Counted from the stretch's first letter, positions 26,213 through 35,629 are shown. The stretch: DNA of 64,000 nt from an alpha proteobacterium AAP38 (GCA_001296005.1 LJHR01000015.1:62001-126000), one strand, 5' to 3'. Notes: a model not told the origin generated them from the sequence alone. Translations and numbers: made by a program.

Positions 26213-26711
26213 TCATGACACCCTCATGCCGCAGCAGCCATTCCTTGCGGTGCAGCCCACCGCCATAGCCGGTCAGTGAGCCATCGGCCCCGATGACGCG
26301 GTGGCAAGGCACGACAATGGCGATGGGGTTGGCACCATTGGCCAACCCCATGGCCCGCACGGCGGCAGGCCGGCCGATCCGGGCTGACATTGTGCCATAA
26401 CTCACGGTCTCGCCAGGCCGCAGCCGGCGCAGTTCCGTCCAGACCAGCCGCTGAAAATCGGTCCCGTTGGTGGCCGTAGGCAGCCGGTCCGGCGCCGTCA
26501 GGTCACCATCGAAATAGGCGGTCAGCGCCTGGGCGACCGCATCCGGCACCGGCCCATCGCCCAGTTCCACCACCCCATAATGCCGGCGCAGCAGCCGGTC
26601 CATGCGGGGCCGGTAATCCTCGAAATCCAAGGCCCGCAACGCGCCCGCCCCATCCGTCACGATCAGGGCAGTGCCGATGGGAGTGGCAAGCGTGGAAAGG
26701 GTCAGGCGCAT
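26202..26711 (-). CDS. ogt: Methylated-DNA--protein-cysteine methyltransferase
   Basis: This encodes about 169 residues from ATG 26711; a GTG at 26729 is an alternative. The suicidal alkyl-acceptor site is PCHRV in IAIVVPCHRVIGADGSLTGY. The helix-turn-helix region has GETVSYGTMSARIGRPAAVRAMGLANGANP, and the end is GGLHRKEWLLRHEG. It directly repairs O6-alkylguanine. It is a single-gene unit whose last bases overlap DUF1801. Confidence 0.95.
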   Translation of the reverse strand: MRLTLSTLATPIGTALIVTDGAGALRALDFEDYRPRMDRLLRRHYGVVELGDGPVPDAVAQALTAYFDGDLTAPDRLPTATNGTDFQRLVWTELRRLRPGETVSYGTMSARIGRPAAVRAMGLANGANPIAIVVPCHRVIGADGSLTGYGGGLHRKEWLLRHEGVMIRP

Positions 26712-26831
26712 GGGGGCAGGCTCCGTCACAAACGAGGCCTACCCCTATCACGCCGCCCCAAGGTGCGCTGGCGGTTATCGGACCTTTGCAGGCTGCCAAT
26801 TGAGACAAGCCTCAATGGGAAAGGTCCAAAT

Positions 26832-26860
26832 CCGGGCGGGTTATGACCTGTCCCGCCCGG
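26832..26860 (-). terminator. Hairpin terminator of the DUF885 gene
   Basis: CCGGGCGGG (26832-26840) pairs perfectly with CCCGCCCGG (26852-26860) over an 11-base loop. It lies 11 bases past the DUF885 stop on the minus strand, with ATTT following. Confidence 0.65.
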
Positions 26861-26870
26861 TTTCAGGCCT

Positions 26871-28688
26871 TCACGCCTTGGACCAAGCCTCAACCTGTTC
26901 AGCCAGCAGGGTCAGGGGCATGCGGCCATTCTTCAGGATCGTGTCATGGAAACCCTTGATGTCAAACCTCGCCCCCATCCGCTTCCTGGCGGCCTCGCGC
27001 AGTTCAAGGATCTTCAGCATGCCGATCTTGTAGCTGGTGGCCTGGCCGGGCCAGCCGATATAGCGGTCGATCTCCCGCGCGGCCCCACCCGGGTCCAAGG
27101 CGGAATTGGTGGTGAAATAGTCGATGGCCTGCTGCCGGGTCCATTTCTTGGCATGCAGGCCGCTATCCACCACCAACCGGATGGCCCGCATCAGCTCCGC
27201 TTCCAGCCTTCCATAGTCATTATACGGATCCTGGAAGAAGCCCATCTCCTTGGCCAGATACTCGGTATAGAGCGCCCAACCCTCGCCATAGGCCGAGTAA
27301 CCGCCGCCGAACTTCTGGAAATCGGGCACGCCCGACAATTCCTGGGAAATGGCCACCTGCATGTGATGGCCGGGAATGCCCTCATGATAGGACAAAGTTT
27401 CCAGCCCGATGCGCGACCGGGCGCGCATGTTGGACAGGTTCACATAATAGATGCCGGGGCGCGACCCATCGGGTGAGGGGCCGTTATAGAAGGCGCCGGG
27501 GGAGGATTTCTCCCGGAAGGACTCCACGGCCCGCACCTCCATCGGTGCCTTGGGCTTCAGGTTGAAGACCAGATCCAGCTTGGGCCGGATGGCATCGACA
27601 TAATCGGCGGCCTGTTTCAGATAGGCGGCCCGGCCTTCGGCACTGTCGGGATAGTAGAACTGGTCATCCTGGCGCGTGAACTGGAAGAAGGCCGCCAGAT
27701 CGCCCTTGAAGCCGACCTGCTTCATGATGGCCCGCATCTCGCCATGGATGCGCTTGACCTCGGCCAGACCGGTGGAATGGATGTAATCCGCCGTCAGCGG
27801 CAGCGAGGTCCAGCGCTTCAGGCAGGAGGCGTAGAAGGCCTGACCGTCGGGCAGGCGCCAGACGCCATGGTCGGGATTGGAACGGGGTGCCGCCCCCTGC
27901 AGCCACTTGATCAGCGACAGATAGGCCGGCGCCACGCCGGTGCGCATGGCATCCGCCGCCTGTTCCAGCAAGGCGGCCTTGTCCGCCTCGGGCAGGTCCA
28001 GCTTGGCGATCTTGGCCTTGATATCGGTGAAAAGCGGGGCCTCCGCCGTGGATTGCGGCTCCACGGGCTGGCCCTTGATCTGGTTGCGGCAGGTCTGGAT
28101 CAGATCAGGGAAGAAATAGCGGGGCGGCAGCACACCGGCGGCATCCGCCGCGCGCAGCCTTTCCTCCACCTGCCCGAAATAGCGCGGGAACTGCCGCAGC
28201 CGGGCGATATAGGCCTCGGCGTCGGCGCGGCTTTCCACCTTGTGCTGATTGATCATCTGCACGGGCAGGTTCACATGCGGACCACTAACCAGGGTCAGCG
28301 GGTACTGGTGATGACGCCAGCGGAAATCATCAATCTCATCCTGAGCCCGTTCCCGGAAGAGACGGGCGTAGAGCCGGGCCTGTGGCGACAGCTTGTCATC
28401 GGGGAAATCACGGGCCAGACGCGCCAGATCCTGCCTGTTCTGCTCAATATCGGCGGCGGCCCGCGCATCGCTGACATCATCCAGCTGATCATACTGGGTC
28501 TTGCGGCCCAGTTGCATGGCGCGCAGCGGGCTTTGCGCCACGTCGCGTTCGAATGTTTCGGCGAAGAAGGCGTAGAGCGCCTTGTCCGCCGGCCCTTCCT
28601 GGGCGAGCGCCGGGGCGAAAGCAGACGGCAGCAGGGCCGCCGCGGCGGTACCACCGCCCAGCGCCAGCAGATGACGACGAGAGATCAT
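26871..28688 (-). CDS. DUF885 family exported (probably Tat) metallopeptidase-like protein
   Basis: This encodes 605 residues. The N-terminus MISRRHLLALGGGTAAAAL has a twin-arginine pattern followed by a hydrophobic stretch and an ALAQ cleavage site. The family's metal motif YHEGIPGHHMQ lies near residue 432, followed by YGEGWALYTEYLAKEMG. Related proteins are thermolysin-fold-like zinc carboxypeptidases or dipeptidases of unclear substrate. The wide central helical region is typical. It is a single-gene unit with its own hairpin. The ribosome site is not obvious. Confidence 0.88.
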   Translation of the reverse strand: MISRRHLLALGGGTAAAALLPSAFAPALAQEGPADKALYAFFAETFERDVAQSPLRAMQLGRKTQYDQLDDVSDARAAADIEQNRQDLARLARDFPDDKLSPQARLYARLFRERAQDEIDDFRWRHHQYPLTLVSGPHVNLPVQMINQHKVESRADAEAYIARLRQFPRYFGQVEERLRAADAAGVLPPRYFFPDLIQTCRNQIKGQPVEPQSTAEAPLFTDIKAKIAKLDLPEADKAALLEQAADAMRTGVAPAYLSLIKWLQGAAPRSNPDHGVWRLPDGQAFYASCLKRWTSLPLTADYIHSTGLAEVKRIHGEMRAIMKQVGFKGDLAAFFQFTRQDDQFYYPDSAEGRAAYLKQAADYVDAIRPKLDLVFNLKPKAPMEVRAVESFREKSSPGAFYNGPSPDGSRPGIYYVNLSNMRARSRIGLETLSYHEGIPGHHMQVAISQELSGVPDFQKFGGGYSAYGEGWALYTEYLAKEMGFFQDPYNDYGRLEAELMRAIRLVVDSGLHAKKWTRQQAIDYFTTNSALDPGGAAREIDRYIGWPGQATSYKIGMLKILELREAARKRMGARFDIKGFHDTILKNGRMPLTLLAEQVEAWSKA

Positions 28689-28765
28689 GGAGACATACCC
28701 GTTTATTATTCATGTCCGATGGGAACAGGGTGCCTGCATGGCATTCCAGGTCAAGGCCTTGATCA

Positions 28766-28880
28766 AATTGGCCCCAAAATATCATGGGTCCAATTCCCAC
28801 TGTTTTCGGCGGCGACTGCCGCCGCGCGGCCCATGCCGCGTAAGCCCGAGCTGCGGACGCAGCGCCAGCGATTGAGGAAA
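28766..28880 (+). repeat. Four-hairpin intergenic repeat, copy R7 (degenerate tail)
   Basis: H0 is an imperfect stem (AATTGG at 28766-28771 with CCAATT at 28790-28795, and CCC/GGG inside). H1 is GGCGGC-GACT-GCCGCC at 28808-28823. H2 is CGCGGC-CCAT-GCCGCG at 28825-28840. H3 is GCTGC-GGAC-GCAGC at 28850-28863. The tail has decayed to GCCAGCGATTGAGGAAAA. It ends 12 bases before the stop of the antiporter gene on the opposite strand. Confidence 0.85.
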
Positions 28881-28892
28881 ATGAAAGGATGC

Positions 28893-30704
28893 TCAATCCC
28901 CGCCCACGGCCTGCCGGCGCATAGGATTGGCCAGACGGCGGCGGATGCGCTGACCGGCGGCGCGCAGCTGGTCGCGCAAGCCGGCCCAGCCCGTGGCCGG
29001 CGGGGTCAGGTCGATGCCGACCACATCGACCTCGCCGCCTTGCAGGCTGACCACGATCAGCTCCATCTCCCCCACCCGCACCCGGTCCCCCAGCGAGGGA
29101 TCATGGCCCAGGCGGCGACGGATTAGGGTGGACAGGGTCACCGCCGGATCGTCCCCGGCATCGAACCCATACATGCCGCCCACCGCCATGGCCGGCATAT
29201 CGCCCGCGATCTGGAAGTCACCGGCGGGCCGATCCTCATCAAAGGCCTCGATGCGGCGCCCGAACATCCGGTCCATGACGGCCAGGGCCGATCCGTCGCC
29301 CATGGCCAGAACGGTATCACCGGGCTGCAACCGGTTGGCATCTTCGGGCCGCACGGGGCGGCCATTCTGGATCAGGGCCAGAAGCTGTACCGTTTCGGGG
29401 ATGATCAGCTTGCCCTTGCCGCGCCGCGCCGCCTCGCTGTCGCGGGCGACTGTGAACACGGCCAACTGTCCCGCCCCATCGGGCAGGTCGACATCGGCGC
29501 GTGACGGCGCCTCCGGCTGCGGCGGGGCCAGCAGGCCCAGAAGGCGGGCAGCAGGACCGACCGTCCAGCCCTGGATCAGCAGCGACAGCAGCACAACGAC
29601 AAAGGCCACCGCAAAATAGGCCTGCGCCCCTGGCACACCGGCCAGGATCGGCATGGCGGCCAGCACGATGGGCACCGCCCCGCGCAGGCCCACCCAGGAA
29701 ATATAGGTCCTTTCTGCCAGGGTGAACCGGAACGGCACCAGACAGGCAAACACGGCCAGCGGTCGGGCGATCAGCATCAGGCCAAAGGCGATCAGCGTTC
29801 CCGGCACGATATAGGGGCCCAGCGTAGAGGGCGTGACCAGCAGGCCCAGCATCACGAACAACCCGATCTGCGCCAGCCAGGCCAGACCATCATGGAAGCG
29901 GCGGATCAGACGGTCGGCCTTATGTGGCCGGTTGCCCAGGATGAAGCCCGCCAGATAGACCGCCATGAAGCCCGATGTGCCCGCCGCCTGTGCCCCGCCA
30001 AAGACGAACAGAGCAAAGGACAAGGCCAGGATCGGGTACAGCCCGTCAGCCAGATCCAGCCGGTTGACCAGCCAGACCAGCGCGAAGCCGGCCCCCAGCC
30101 CGAACAGCACACCGCCGACAATATGCCGGACCAGTTCCAGCAGCAGATGCACCGGCTCCAGTTCCCCCGGCGTCGTCAGGGCCGTCACGCAAAGCAGGGT
30201 CAGCAGCACCGCCATCGGATCGTTCAGACCGGACTCCACCTCCAGCGTTGCCGAAATACGCCCGCGCAGCGCCAGACCGCGCAGGTTCAGCAGGAAGAAT
30301 ACCGCCGCCGCATCGGTGGAGGCGATGATGGCTCCCACCAGCATCCCTTCCTTCCAGCCCACCCCCATGACCAGACAGACCAGCCCGCCCGTCACCAGGG
30401 TGGTGATCAGCACGCCCGCCGTGGACAGGCTGAAGGCCGGCCAGCGGGCCAGCCGGAACGTCTCGGCATGGGTGCGCAGCCCGCCATCGAACAAGATGAC
30501 GGCCAGGGCCGTGGACCCCATCAGATAGGCCAGCTTGAAATCACCGAAATGGATGCGCCCCGGCCCATCCTCCCCCGCCAGCATGCCAAGGCCCAAGAAG
30601 ACCAGCAGCAGCGGCGCGCCCAGCCGCGAGGAGACGCGGCCGGCCAGGATGGACAGCAACAGCATCAGCCCCGCCAGGAAGATCATCTCATTGATGGCTT
30701 CCAC
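28893..30704 (-). CDS. K+/H+ (or Na+/H+) antiporter, NhaP2/CvrA type
   Basis: This encodes about 603 residues from a GTG at 30704, chosen because AAGGAA sits at proper distance. About 12 to 13 membrane helices occupy residues 1-390, with the CPA1 ion-site region VGAIIASTDAAAVFFLL and SGLNDPMAVLLTLL. A cytoplasmic RCK-C/TrkA-C-like domain follows (about 410-490, PETVQLLALIQNGRPVRPEDANRLQPGDTVL), then a CorC/HlyC-like end domain (VGEMELIVVSLQGGEVDVVGIDL). This order matches NhaP2/CvrA. Ion specificity cannot be told. It is a single-gene unit. Confidence 0.92.
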   Translation of the reverse strand: MEAINEMIFLAGLMLLLSILAGRVSSRLGAPLLLVFLGLGMLAGEDGPGRIHFGDFKLAYLMGSTALAVILFDGGLRTHAETFRLARWPAFSLSTAGVLITTLVTGGLVCLVMGVGWKEGMLVGAIIASTDAAAVFFLLNLRGLALRGRISATLEVESGLNDPMAVLLTLLCVTALTTPGELEPVHLLLELVRHIVGGVLFGLGAGFALVWLVNRLDLADGLYPILALSFALFVFGGAQAAGTSGFMAVYLAGFILGNRPHKADRLIRRFHDGLAWLAQIGLFVMLGLLVTPSTLGPYIVPGTLIAFGLMLIARPLAVFACLVPFRFTLAERTYISWVGLRGAVPIVLAAMPILAGVPGAQAYFAVAFVVVLLSLLIQGWTVGPAARLLGLLAPPQPEAPSRADVDLPDGAGQLAVFTVARDSEAARRGKGKLIIPETVQLLALIQNGRPVRPEDANRLQPGDTVLAMGDGSALAVMDRMFGRRIEAFDEDRPAGDFQIAGDMPAMAVGGMYGFDAGDDPAVTLSTLIRRRLGHDPSLGDRVRVGEMELIVVSLQGGEVDVVGIDLTPPATGWAGLRDQLRAAGQRIRRRLANPMRRQAVGGD

Positions 30705-31046
30705 GCCCGTTCCTTTCCGGCCTCCGGTCCGCCATGACCGGTTCCTGGCAATATAGGTCATTCGCCGAAGCACAATGACCAATTCGCCACGATAGTGACG
30801 GGAAAGGCACAGGGGCGAAAGCAGAGCGAAAGGATAGGGTCAGACCCGTTCCTGCCCCTTTCGGTCTAGGCGCCTTCACCGGGCATGGCTGGACATGGCA
30901 CCCGGCACATGAAAAGTCTTGTCCCGAATCTGCCTATTTTTTAATCATGCCCAGAACCATGCGCGCAAACAGGGGGGCGACTCCGGCCCCGTTCACAGAC
31001 TTATCCACAGATTCTGGGGATTGGCCGGGGCGGTGTGGGGACTTGT

Positions 31047-31075
31047 CTTGACCGTTGGGGTGCAATACCCATTTA
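31047..31075 (+). promoter_or_regulatory. RpoH (sigma-32)-type heat-shock promoter of ibpA
   Basis: CTTGAC at 31047-31052 and CCCATTTA at 31068-31075 are separated by 15 bases, matching the sigma-32 pattern (CTTGAA, 13-15 bases, CCCCATNT). It lies about 90 bases before ibpA. The rest of the 30705-31165 gap holds no supported gene. Confidence 0.8.
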
Positions 31076-31165
31076 TACGTAACCACACCATCGGCGGTGC
31101 CTATCTGGGCCGCCGGGGTGACGGGGCAGCGACCCCGGCCCAGCTCGATCATGAGGGGACCCGAA

Positions 31166-31636
31166 TTGACCACCCGCCTTTCCTTGTTCAACAGTCCGTT
31201 TCTTCTGGGTTTTGACCAGTTTGAACGCACGCTGGACCGTATCGCCAAGAACGCGAACGAAGGCTATCCGCCCTACAATATCGAACAGACCGGCCCTGAC
31301 GGGCTGCGCATCACCCTGGCCGTGGCCGGCTTCACGCCCGACGATCTGCAGGTGCAGATGGAGGACAACCAGCTTGTCATCCGGGGTAAGCAGGCCGACG
31401 ACAAGAACCGTATCTATCTGCATCGCGGCATCGCCGCCCGGCAGTTCCAGCGCAGTTTCGTCCTGGCCGAAGGGATCGAGGTCGTGGGCTGCAACATGGA
31501 TAACGGCCTGCTGAATGTGGATCTGCGCCGCCCCATCCCAGAGCCGAAGGTGCGCACCATCAAGATCGGCAAGGGCGACAATGGCAATGGCGACGCCCCG
31601 CATACGATCGACGTCTCTCCCGACCGCCGGGGTTGA
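31166..31636 (+). CDS. ibpA: Small heat-shock protein, IbpA/Hsp20 family
   Basis: This encodes 156 residues from a TTG at 31166 with GAGGGG seven bases upstream; an in-frame ATG at 31151 lacks a ribosome site. The alpha-crystallin domain covers about 32-125: YPPYNIEQTGPDGLRITLAV, DDLQVQMEDNQLVIRGKQ, IYLHRGIAARQFQRSFVLAE, and NGLLNVDLRRPIPEPKVRTI. It is an ATP-independent holdase. The sigma-32-like promoter upstream and DUF1150 downstream are the usual alphaproteobacterial context. Confidence 0.95.
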   Translation: MTTRLSLFNSPFLLGFDQFERTLDRIAKNANEGYPPYNIEQTGPDGLRITLAVAGFTPDDLQVQMEDNQLVIRGKQADDKNRIYLHRGIAARQFQRSFVLAEGIEVVGCNMDNGLLNVDLRRPIPEPKVRTIKIGKGDNGNGDAPHTIDVSPDRRG

Positions 31637-31652
31637 GGCCACTTTGACCAAG

Positions 31653-31697
31653 GTGACATCGCCCATCCGCCACTGTGCGGAAAATGGACGATGTCAC
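31653..31697 (+). other. Long structured hairpin in the ibpA-DUF1150 spacer
   Basis: GTGACATCG (31653-31661) pairs with CGATGTCAC (31689-31697). Inside, CCAT pairs with ATGG and CCGC with GCGG, giving a nested stem about 18 bp long with small bulges. It sits 16 bases after the ibpA stop and before the terminator. Confidence 0.6.
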
Positions 31698-31722
31698 AAT
31701 CCGTAAACCATATTTCAACGGT

Positions 31723-31755
31723 TGGTCGCCTAAATGAGGGGGCGACCATCCTTTT
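31723..31755 (+). terminator. Terminator between ibpA and DUF1150
   Basis: TGGTCGCC (31723-31730) pairs perfectly with GGCGACCA (31741-31748) over 10 bases and is followed by TCCTTTT. It would reduce read-through into the DUF1150 gene. Confidence 0.65.
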
Positions 31756-31802
31756 GGCCCTGCCATACGCAAGCAGGGAAATGACGTGGAGTTTGCGGGG
31801 AC

Positions 31803-32021
31803 ATGAATCCGACCATTCAGTATCTGCGCCGGTTAAGCCCCAAGGATTTCGCCGCCTTCGGCGTCAACGACCTGGCCTATGTGAAGCCGACCCAGAATGA
31901 GGGCAAGCCCGGTTACGCGATCCATGCCGCCGACGGCACGATCCTGACCTTTGTCGAACGCCAGGACGTGGCCTTCGCCACCGTGCGTCAGCACGATATG
32001 GAGCCGCTGAGTTTGCAATAA
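31803..32021 (+). CDS. DUF1150 family small protein
   Basis: This encodes 72 residues. Family pattern: LSPKDFAAFGVNDLAYVKP, then YAIHAADGTILTFVERQDVAFATVRQHDMEPLSLQ. DUF1150 proteins are small, apparently soluble, and typically encoded next to Hsp20 in alphaproteobacteria. The 166-base spacer from ibpA has a structured hairpin and terminator, so expression may be partly independent. GGGGA precedes the ATG. Molecular role unknown. Confidence 0.9.
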   Translation: MNPTIQYLRRLSPKDFAAFGVNDLAYVKPTQNEGKPGYAIHAADGTILTFVERQDVAFATVRQHDMEPLSLQ

Positions 32022-32033
32022 TCGGCGGGTGTC

Positions 32034-33485
32034 TCATTTCATGCGGGCGATGGTGCCGGTGGTACTCTGCCCTTCGGTCAGTTCCGCCAGGACCACACGC
32101 CCGCCCCAGCCCTGCACTTCCTTGGCCCCGACCACCGTATCCACGGTGTAATCGGCCCCCTTGACCAGCACATCCGGGCGCAGCGCGCGGATCAGGTCCA
32201 GCGGCGTATCCTCCCCGAACACCACCACCAGATCGACATCGCCCAGCGCCGACAGGACCGTGGCGCGCGAGGCCTCGTTCTGCACGGGTCGTGTTGGGCC
32301 CTTCAGACGGCGCACGCTTTCATCACTGTTCAGGCCCAGCACCAGCCGGTCACAGGCGGCACGCGCCTGGGCGATCAGGCTGACATGGCCCGGATGCAGC
32401 AGGTCAAAGCAGCCATTGGTGAAACCGACGCGCAGGCCCTGCCGGCGCCAGCGTTCCGCCTGTTCGACGGCACGGTCCAGCGTGACCCGCTTGCCCCCCT
32501 GCCCCGTGGCCAGGGTCAGGCCGGCCCCATCGCGCAGTTCGGATGGCCGCACCGTTGCCGTGCCCACCTTGGCCACCACAATGCCGGCGGCAATATTGGC
32601 CAGCATGGCGGCATCGGCCAGACCGGCCCCCGACGCGATGGCGGCAGCCAGCACGGCGACGACCGTATCGCCAGCACCTGAGACATCGAACACCTCACGC
32701 GCCTGGGCGCGCAGATGGATGACAGGGCCATCGGCGGGCACCACGCTCATCCCCTGCTCGCTGCGGGTCGCGACCACGGCCCCGATGCCGCAATCGGACA
32801 GCAGGGCGCGGCTGGCCGCGATGACGCCGGCATCGTCGCGCGCCTGCATGCCCGTCGCCTCGGCCAACTCGCCGGCATTGGGGGTGATGCAGAAGGCCCC
32901 GCGATAGCGGCGATAGTCGCGCCCCTTGGGATCGACCAGCACCCGCACACCGGCGGCATGGGCCAGTTCGATCATGGCGGCCGTAAGTTCGGGCGTCAGC
33001 ACGCCCTTGCCATAATCGGACAGGACCAAGATGCCGGCATCGGGCAGCCGTTCGGCCACCAGGGCCAGCAGGCGGGCACCATCGGCATCGGCCATCGGCG
33101 CATCCGTTTCCGCATCGGCGCGCAGCAATTGCTGCCCACCCGCGATGAAGCGGGTCTTGGTGGTGGTGGGGCGGCCCGCCACGGTCAGGATGCCGTCGGC
33201 AGAACCCAGCAGACCGGCGACCAGGGCCGACAATTCCCGGCCCGCCGCATCATCCCCGACCACCGATACAAGCTGTGTCCTGGCCCCCAGGGCGGCCAGA
33301 TTGGCCGCGACATTGCCGGCACCACCCGGCATCGTGGCCTCATTCAGAACGCGCAGCACGGGGATGGGCGCTTCCGGTGACACACGCTCCACCCGGCCCC
33401 GGGTGAACCGGTCCAGCATGATATCCCCCACCACCAGGATGCGGGAACCGGCAAGCGCGTCGATCAGGCTGTGAAGGTCGGTCAT
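32034..33485 (-). CDS. hldE: Bifunctional heptose 7-phosphate kinase/heptose 1-phosphate adenylyltransferase
   Basis: This encodes 483 residues making ADP-heptose for LPS inner core. The N-terminal ribokinase-fold domain (1 to about 320) has ILVVGDIMLDRFTRGRVERV, PGGAGNVAANLAALGA and the anion-hole FDVSGAGDTVVAVLA. The C-terminal nucleotidyltransferase domain (about 350-483) has GFTNGCFDLLHPGHVSLI with HPGH, then NSDESVRRLKGPTRPV and LVKGADYTVDTVVGA. Start 33485 matches the family N-terminus. It stands after regA on the same strand with an 80-base gap. Confidence 0.97.
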   Translation of the reverse strand: MTDLHSLIDALAGSRILVVGDIMLDRFTRGRVERVSPEAPIPVLRVLNEATMPGGAGNVAANLAALGARTQLVSVVGDDAAGRELSALVAGLLGSADGILTVAGRPTTTKTRFIAGGQQLLRADAETDAPMADADGARLLALVAERLPDAGILVLSDYGKGVLTPELTAAMIELAHAAGVRVLVDPKGRDYRRYRGAFCITPNAGELAEATGMQARDDAGVIAASRALLSDCGIGAVVATRSEQGMSVVPADGPVIHLRAQAREVFDVSGAGDTVVAVLAAAIASGAGLADAAMLANIAAGIVVAKVGTATVRPSELRDGAGLTLATGQGGKRVTLDRAVEQAERWRRQGLRVGFTNGCFDLLHPGHVSLIAQARAACDRLVLGLNSDESVRRLKGPTRPVQNEASRATVLSALGDVDLVVVFGEDTPLDLIRALRPDVLVKGADYTVDTVVGAKEVQGWGGRVVLAELTEGQSTTGTIARMK

Positions 33486-33565
33486 GAAGCACATCGGGCG
33501 GCGGGACGAGATCGGCAGGATAGCGCGTGACCCGTCACCGCCGCCAGTGCTTCGGCCTTTGCCGG

Positions 33566-34147
33566 TCAGGCCTTGGGCGCGTGCTTGTTCAGGATGCGCT
33601 GCAAAGTGCGGCGGTGCATCTTCAGCCGGCGGGCGGTTTCGGAGACATTGCGGTCGCACTGTTCAAACACGCGCTGGATATGTTCCCAGCGCACCCGGTC
33701 GGCGGACATCGGGCTTTCCGGTGGCGGCGGCAGGGGGCCATCGGTCAGCAGCGCTGCTTCCACGGCATCGGCATCCGCCGGCTTGGGCAGGTAATCGACG
33801 GCGCCGAACTTCACGGCGGCGACGGCGGTGGCGATATTGCCGTACCCGGTCAGCACAACCACGCGGGCCTCCGGCCGCGCATCGCGCAGGGCCTTGACCA
33901 CATCCAGGCCCGACCCGTCGCCCAGGCGCAGATCAACGACGGCGAAGCGCGGCGCGCTTTCATGCGCCACCTCGATCCCCAGATTGACGCTATCGACAGC
34001 GACCACATCGAAGCCGCGCCGTTCCATGGCGCGGGCCAGCCGGGTGCGGAAGGGCGCATCATCATCCACGATCAGCAGCGAGCGCGAGGCATCGCCCGTG
34101 AAGGTCAGTTTCGGCTGTTCGCCGGCTTCCAGCGCCGCGTCCGTCAT
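33566..34147 (-). CDS. regA: Redox response regulator RegA/PrrA/ActR
   Basis: This encodes 193 residues. The receiver domain has LLIVDDDAPFRTRLARAMERRG, phospho-acceptor D72 in VDLRLGDGSGLDVV, VLTGYGNIATAVAAVKFGA and KPADADAV. A Pro-rich linker follows, then the Fis-type DNA-binding domain CDRNVSETARRLKMHRRTLQRILNKHAPKA, whose recognition helix is the strongly conserved RegA/ActR/PrrA sequence. These regulators control respiratory, photosynthetic and nitrogen-related genes in response to redox. Its kinase regB lies 52 bases upstream. Confidence 0.96.
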   Translation of the reverse strand: MTDAALEAGEQPKLTFTGDASRSLLIVDDDAPFRTRLARAMERRGFDVVAVDSVNLGIEVAHESAPRFAVVDLRLGDGSGLDVVKALRDARPEARVVVLTGYGNIATAVAAVKFGAVDYLPKPADADAVEAALLTDGPLPPPPESPMSADRVRWEHIQRVFEQCDRNVSETARRLKMHRRTLQRILNKHAPKA

Positions 34148-34199
34148 GGTTCCGGAGTCCCTTCTTCGATTGGGCGTTCTTTTTAGATCACAAAACTTT

Positions 34200-35540
34200 C
34201 TACACGGTGAATGTAGGATGTTTCCAGCGAATGACCACCACGGCACCGCCAGCCCTGCCATTCATATAGCGAACGGACGCGCCGGATCGTTCCAGCAGGG
34301 TCTGTGCGATGAACAGGCCCAGGCCCATATTGCCCGCCGCCTCCCGCGCTGCCGGGTTGCGCCCGCTGACATAGGGTTCGCCCAAACGCCCCACGACGGT
34401 GGCGGGATAGCCCGGCCCGTCATCCTGCACCGTCAGGGTCAGCCCGGGGGCCGTCCAGTCCGCTGTCACCGTCACCTGTTCGCTGGCGAACTGCATGGCG
34501 TTCTGAAGGATATTGGCCAGCCCATGCACCATTTCCGGCACCGATTGCACCTGTGGCGCACCATCCTCCGGCTCTGCCACGGTTTCGATCTTCAGCTCGA
34601 TGCCGTGGCGGACATAAGGCGCCGCCGTCGTTTCGATCAAGGCGGCCAGGGGCACGATCGGTTCCGCCCCGCCCGTGTCGCCGGGCCGGCGCGACAGTTC
34701 GGCCAGGATGTCTCGGCACCGCGCCACCTGGCTTTGCAGCAGGGCGACATCCTCGGCGATCGGGCTGTCGGGCGGGATATCGCGGGCCAGTTCCTTGGCC
34801 ACCACGGCAATGGTGCCCAGCGGACTGCCCAGCTCATGCGCCGCCGCCGCCGCCAGGGCACCGACGGCAGAGGCCCGCTGTGCCCGCGCCAGGGCATCCT
34901 GGCTGGCATTCAAGGCACCTGACAGACGCCGCGCCCCGTCCGCCACCTGATAAAGATATGCGGCGATGAAGCCCGCCGACAGGGTCAGCGCCGCCCAGAC
35001 CCCGAACCGGTAGAGTGGCGGTAGACCCGCCGGCTCCACCCCCGGCCAGGGCAGCGGCATGGCGACCAGGGCTAGGCCCGTGAAGCAGCAGACGGCCAAG
35101 GCCGCCAGCAGGATCACCGCCGCCCGGCCCAGCGTGCTGGCCGCCACAGTCAGCGGCGCCAGCATCAACACGGCAAAGGGGTTATCCAGGCCGCCCGTGA
35201 GATAGAGCAGTACCGTGAGCTGCACCATGTCATAGGCCAGATACAGTGCGGCCTCCCGGTCATCCAGGAACGGATGGGCCGCCACCCGCCGCGCGGCGTA
35301 GAGGTTGACCAGCACCGACACGGCCACGCCGGCCAGGGCATGGGCCAGCGCCAGTTCGAATTCGAACAGGGCCATGACGGTGGTCAGGGTCGCGAACTGC
35401 CCGGCCACCGCGATCCAGCGGATGGTGATCAGGGTGCGGGCACTGACCCGCCCCTCGGCGGCGGCAAGGGCCGGGCCGGAACGTCCACCCTGAATCACAC
35501 CGACACTACTGGTGGCACTATTGGTGATTGCGTCGCTCAT
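34200..35540 (-). CDS. regB: Redox sensor histidine kinase RegB/PrrB/ActS
   Basis: This encodes 446 residues. Six membrane helices occupy about 38-200. The quinone-sensing loop GGLDNPF is at 116-122. The phospho-acceptor His is H235 in AAAAAHELGSPLGTIAV, and the redox-active cysteine is C275 in SQVARCRDILAEL. The ATPase domain has NILQNAMQFA, DDGPGYP and NMGLGLFIAQTLLERSG. The start ATG 35540 or 35546 is unsettled. It is transcribed towards regA; the ABC ATPase gene is divergent across 89 bases. Confidence 0.96.
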   Translation of the reverse strand: MSDAITNSATSSVGVIQGGRSGPALAAAEGRVSARTLITIRWIAVAGQFATLTTVMALFEFELALAHALAGVAVSVLVNLYAARRVAAHPFLDDREAALYLAYDMVQLTVLLYLTGGLDNPFAVLMLAPLTVAASTLGRAAVILLAALAVCCFTGLALVAMPLPWPGVEPAGLPPLYRFGVWAALTLSAGFIAAYLYQVADGARRLSGALNASQDALARAQRASAVGALAAAAAHELGSPLGTIAVVAKELARDIPPDSPIAEDVALLQSQVARCRDILAELSRRPGDTGGAEPIVPLAALIETTAAPYVRHGIELKIETVAEPEDGAPQVQSVPEMVHGLANILQNAMQFASEQVTVTADWTAPGLTLTVQDDGPGYPATVVGRLGEPYVSGRNPAAREAAGNMGLGLFIAQTLLERSGASVRYMNGRAGGAVVVIRWKHPTFTV

Positions 35541-35629
35541 CCCCATATCCCATGCTCTTGAACGTCCCGCCCGGAAGGAGCAGAGGGCAATCTAGTTCCC
35601 CCCCAGCAGAAAGACCATAAGCCGTTCCC

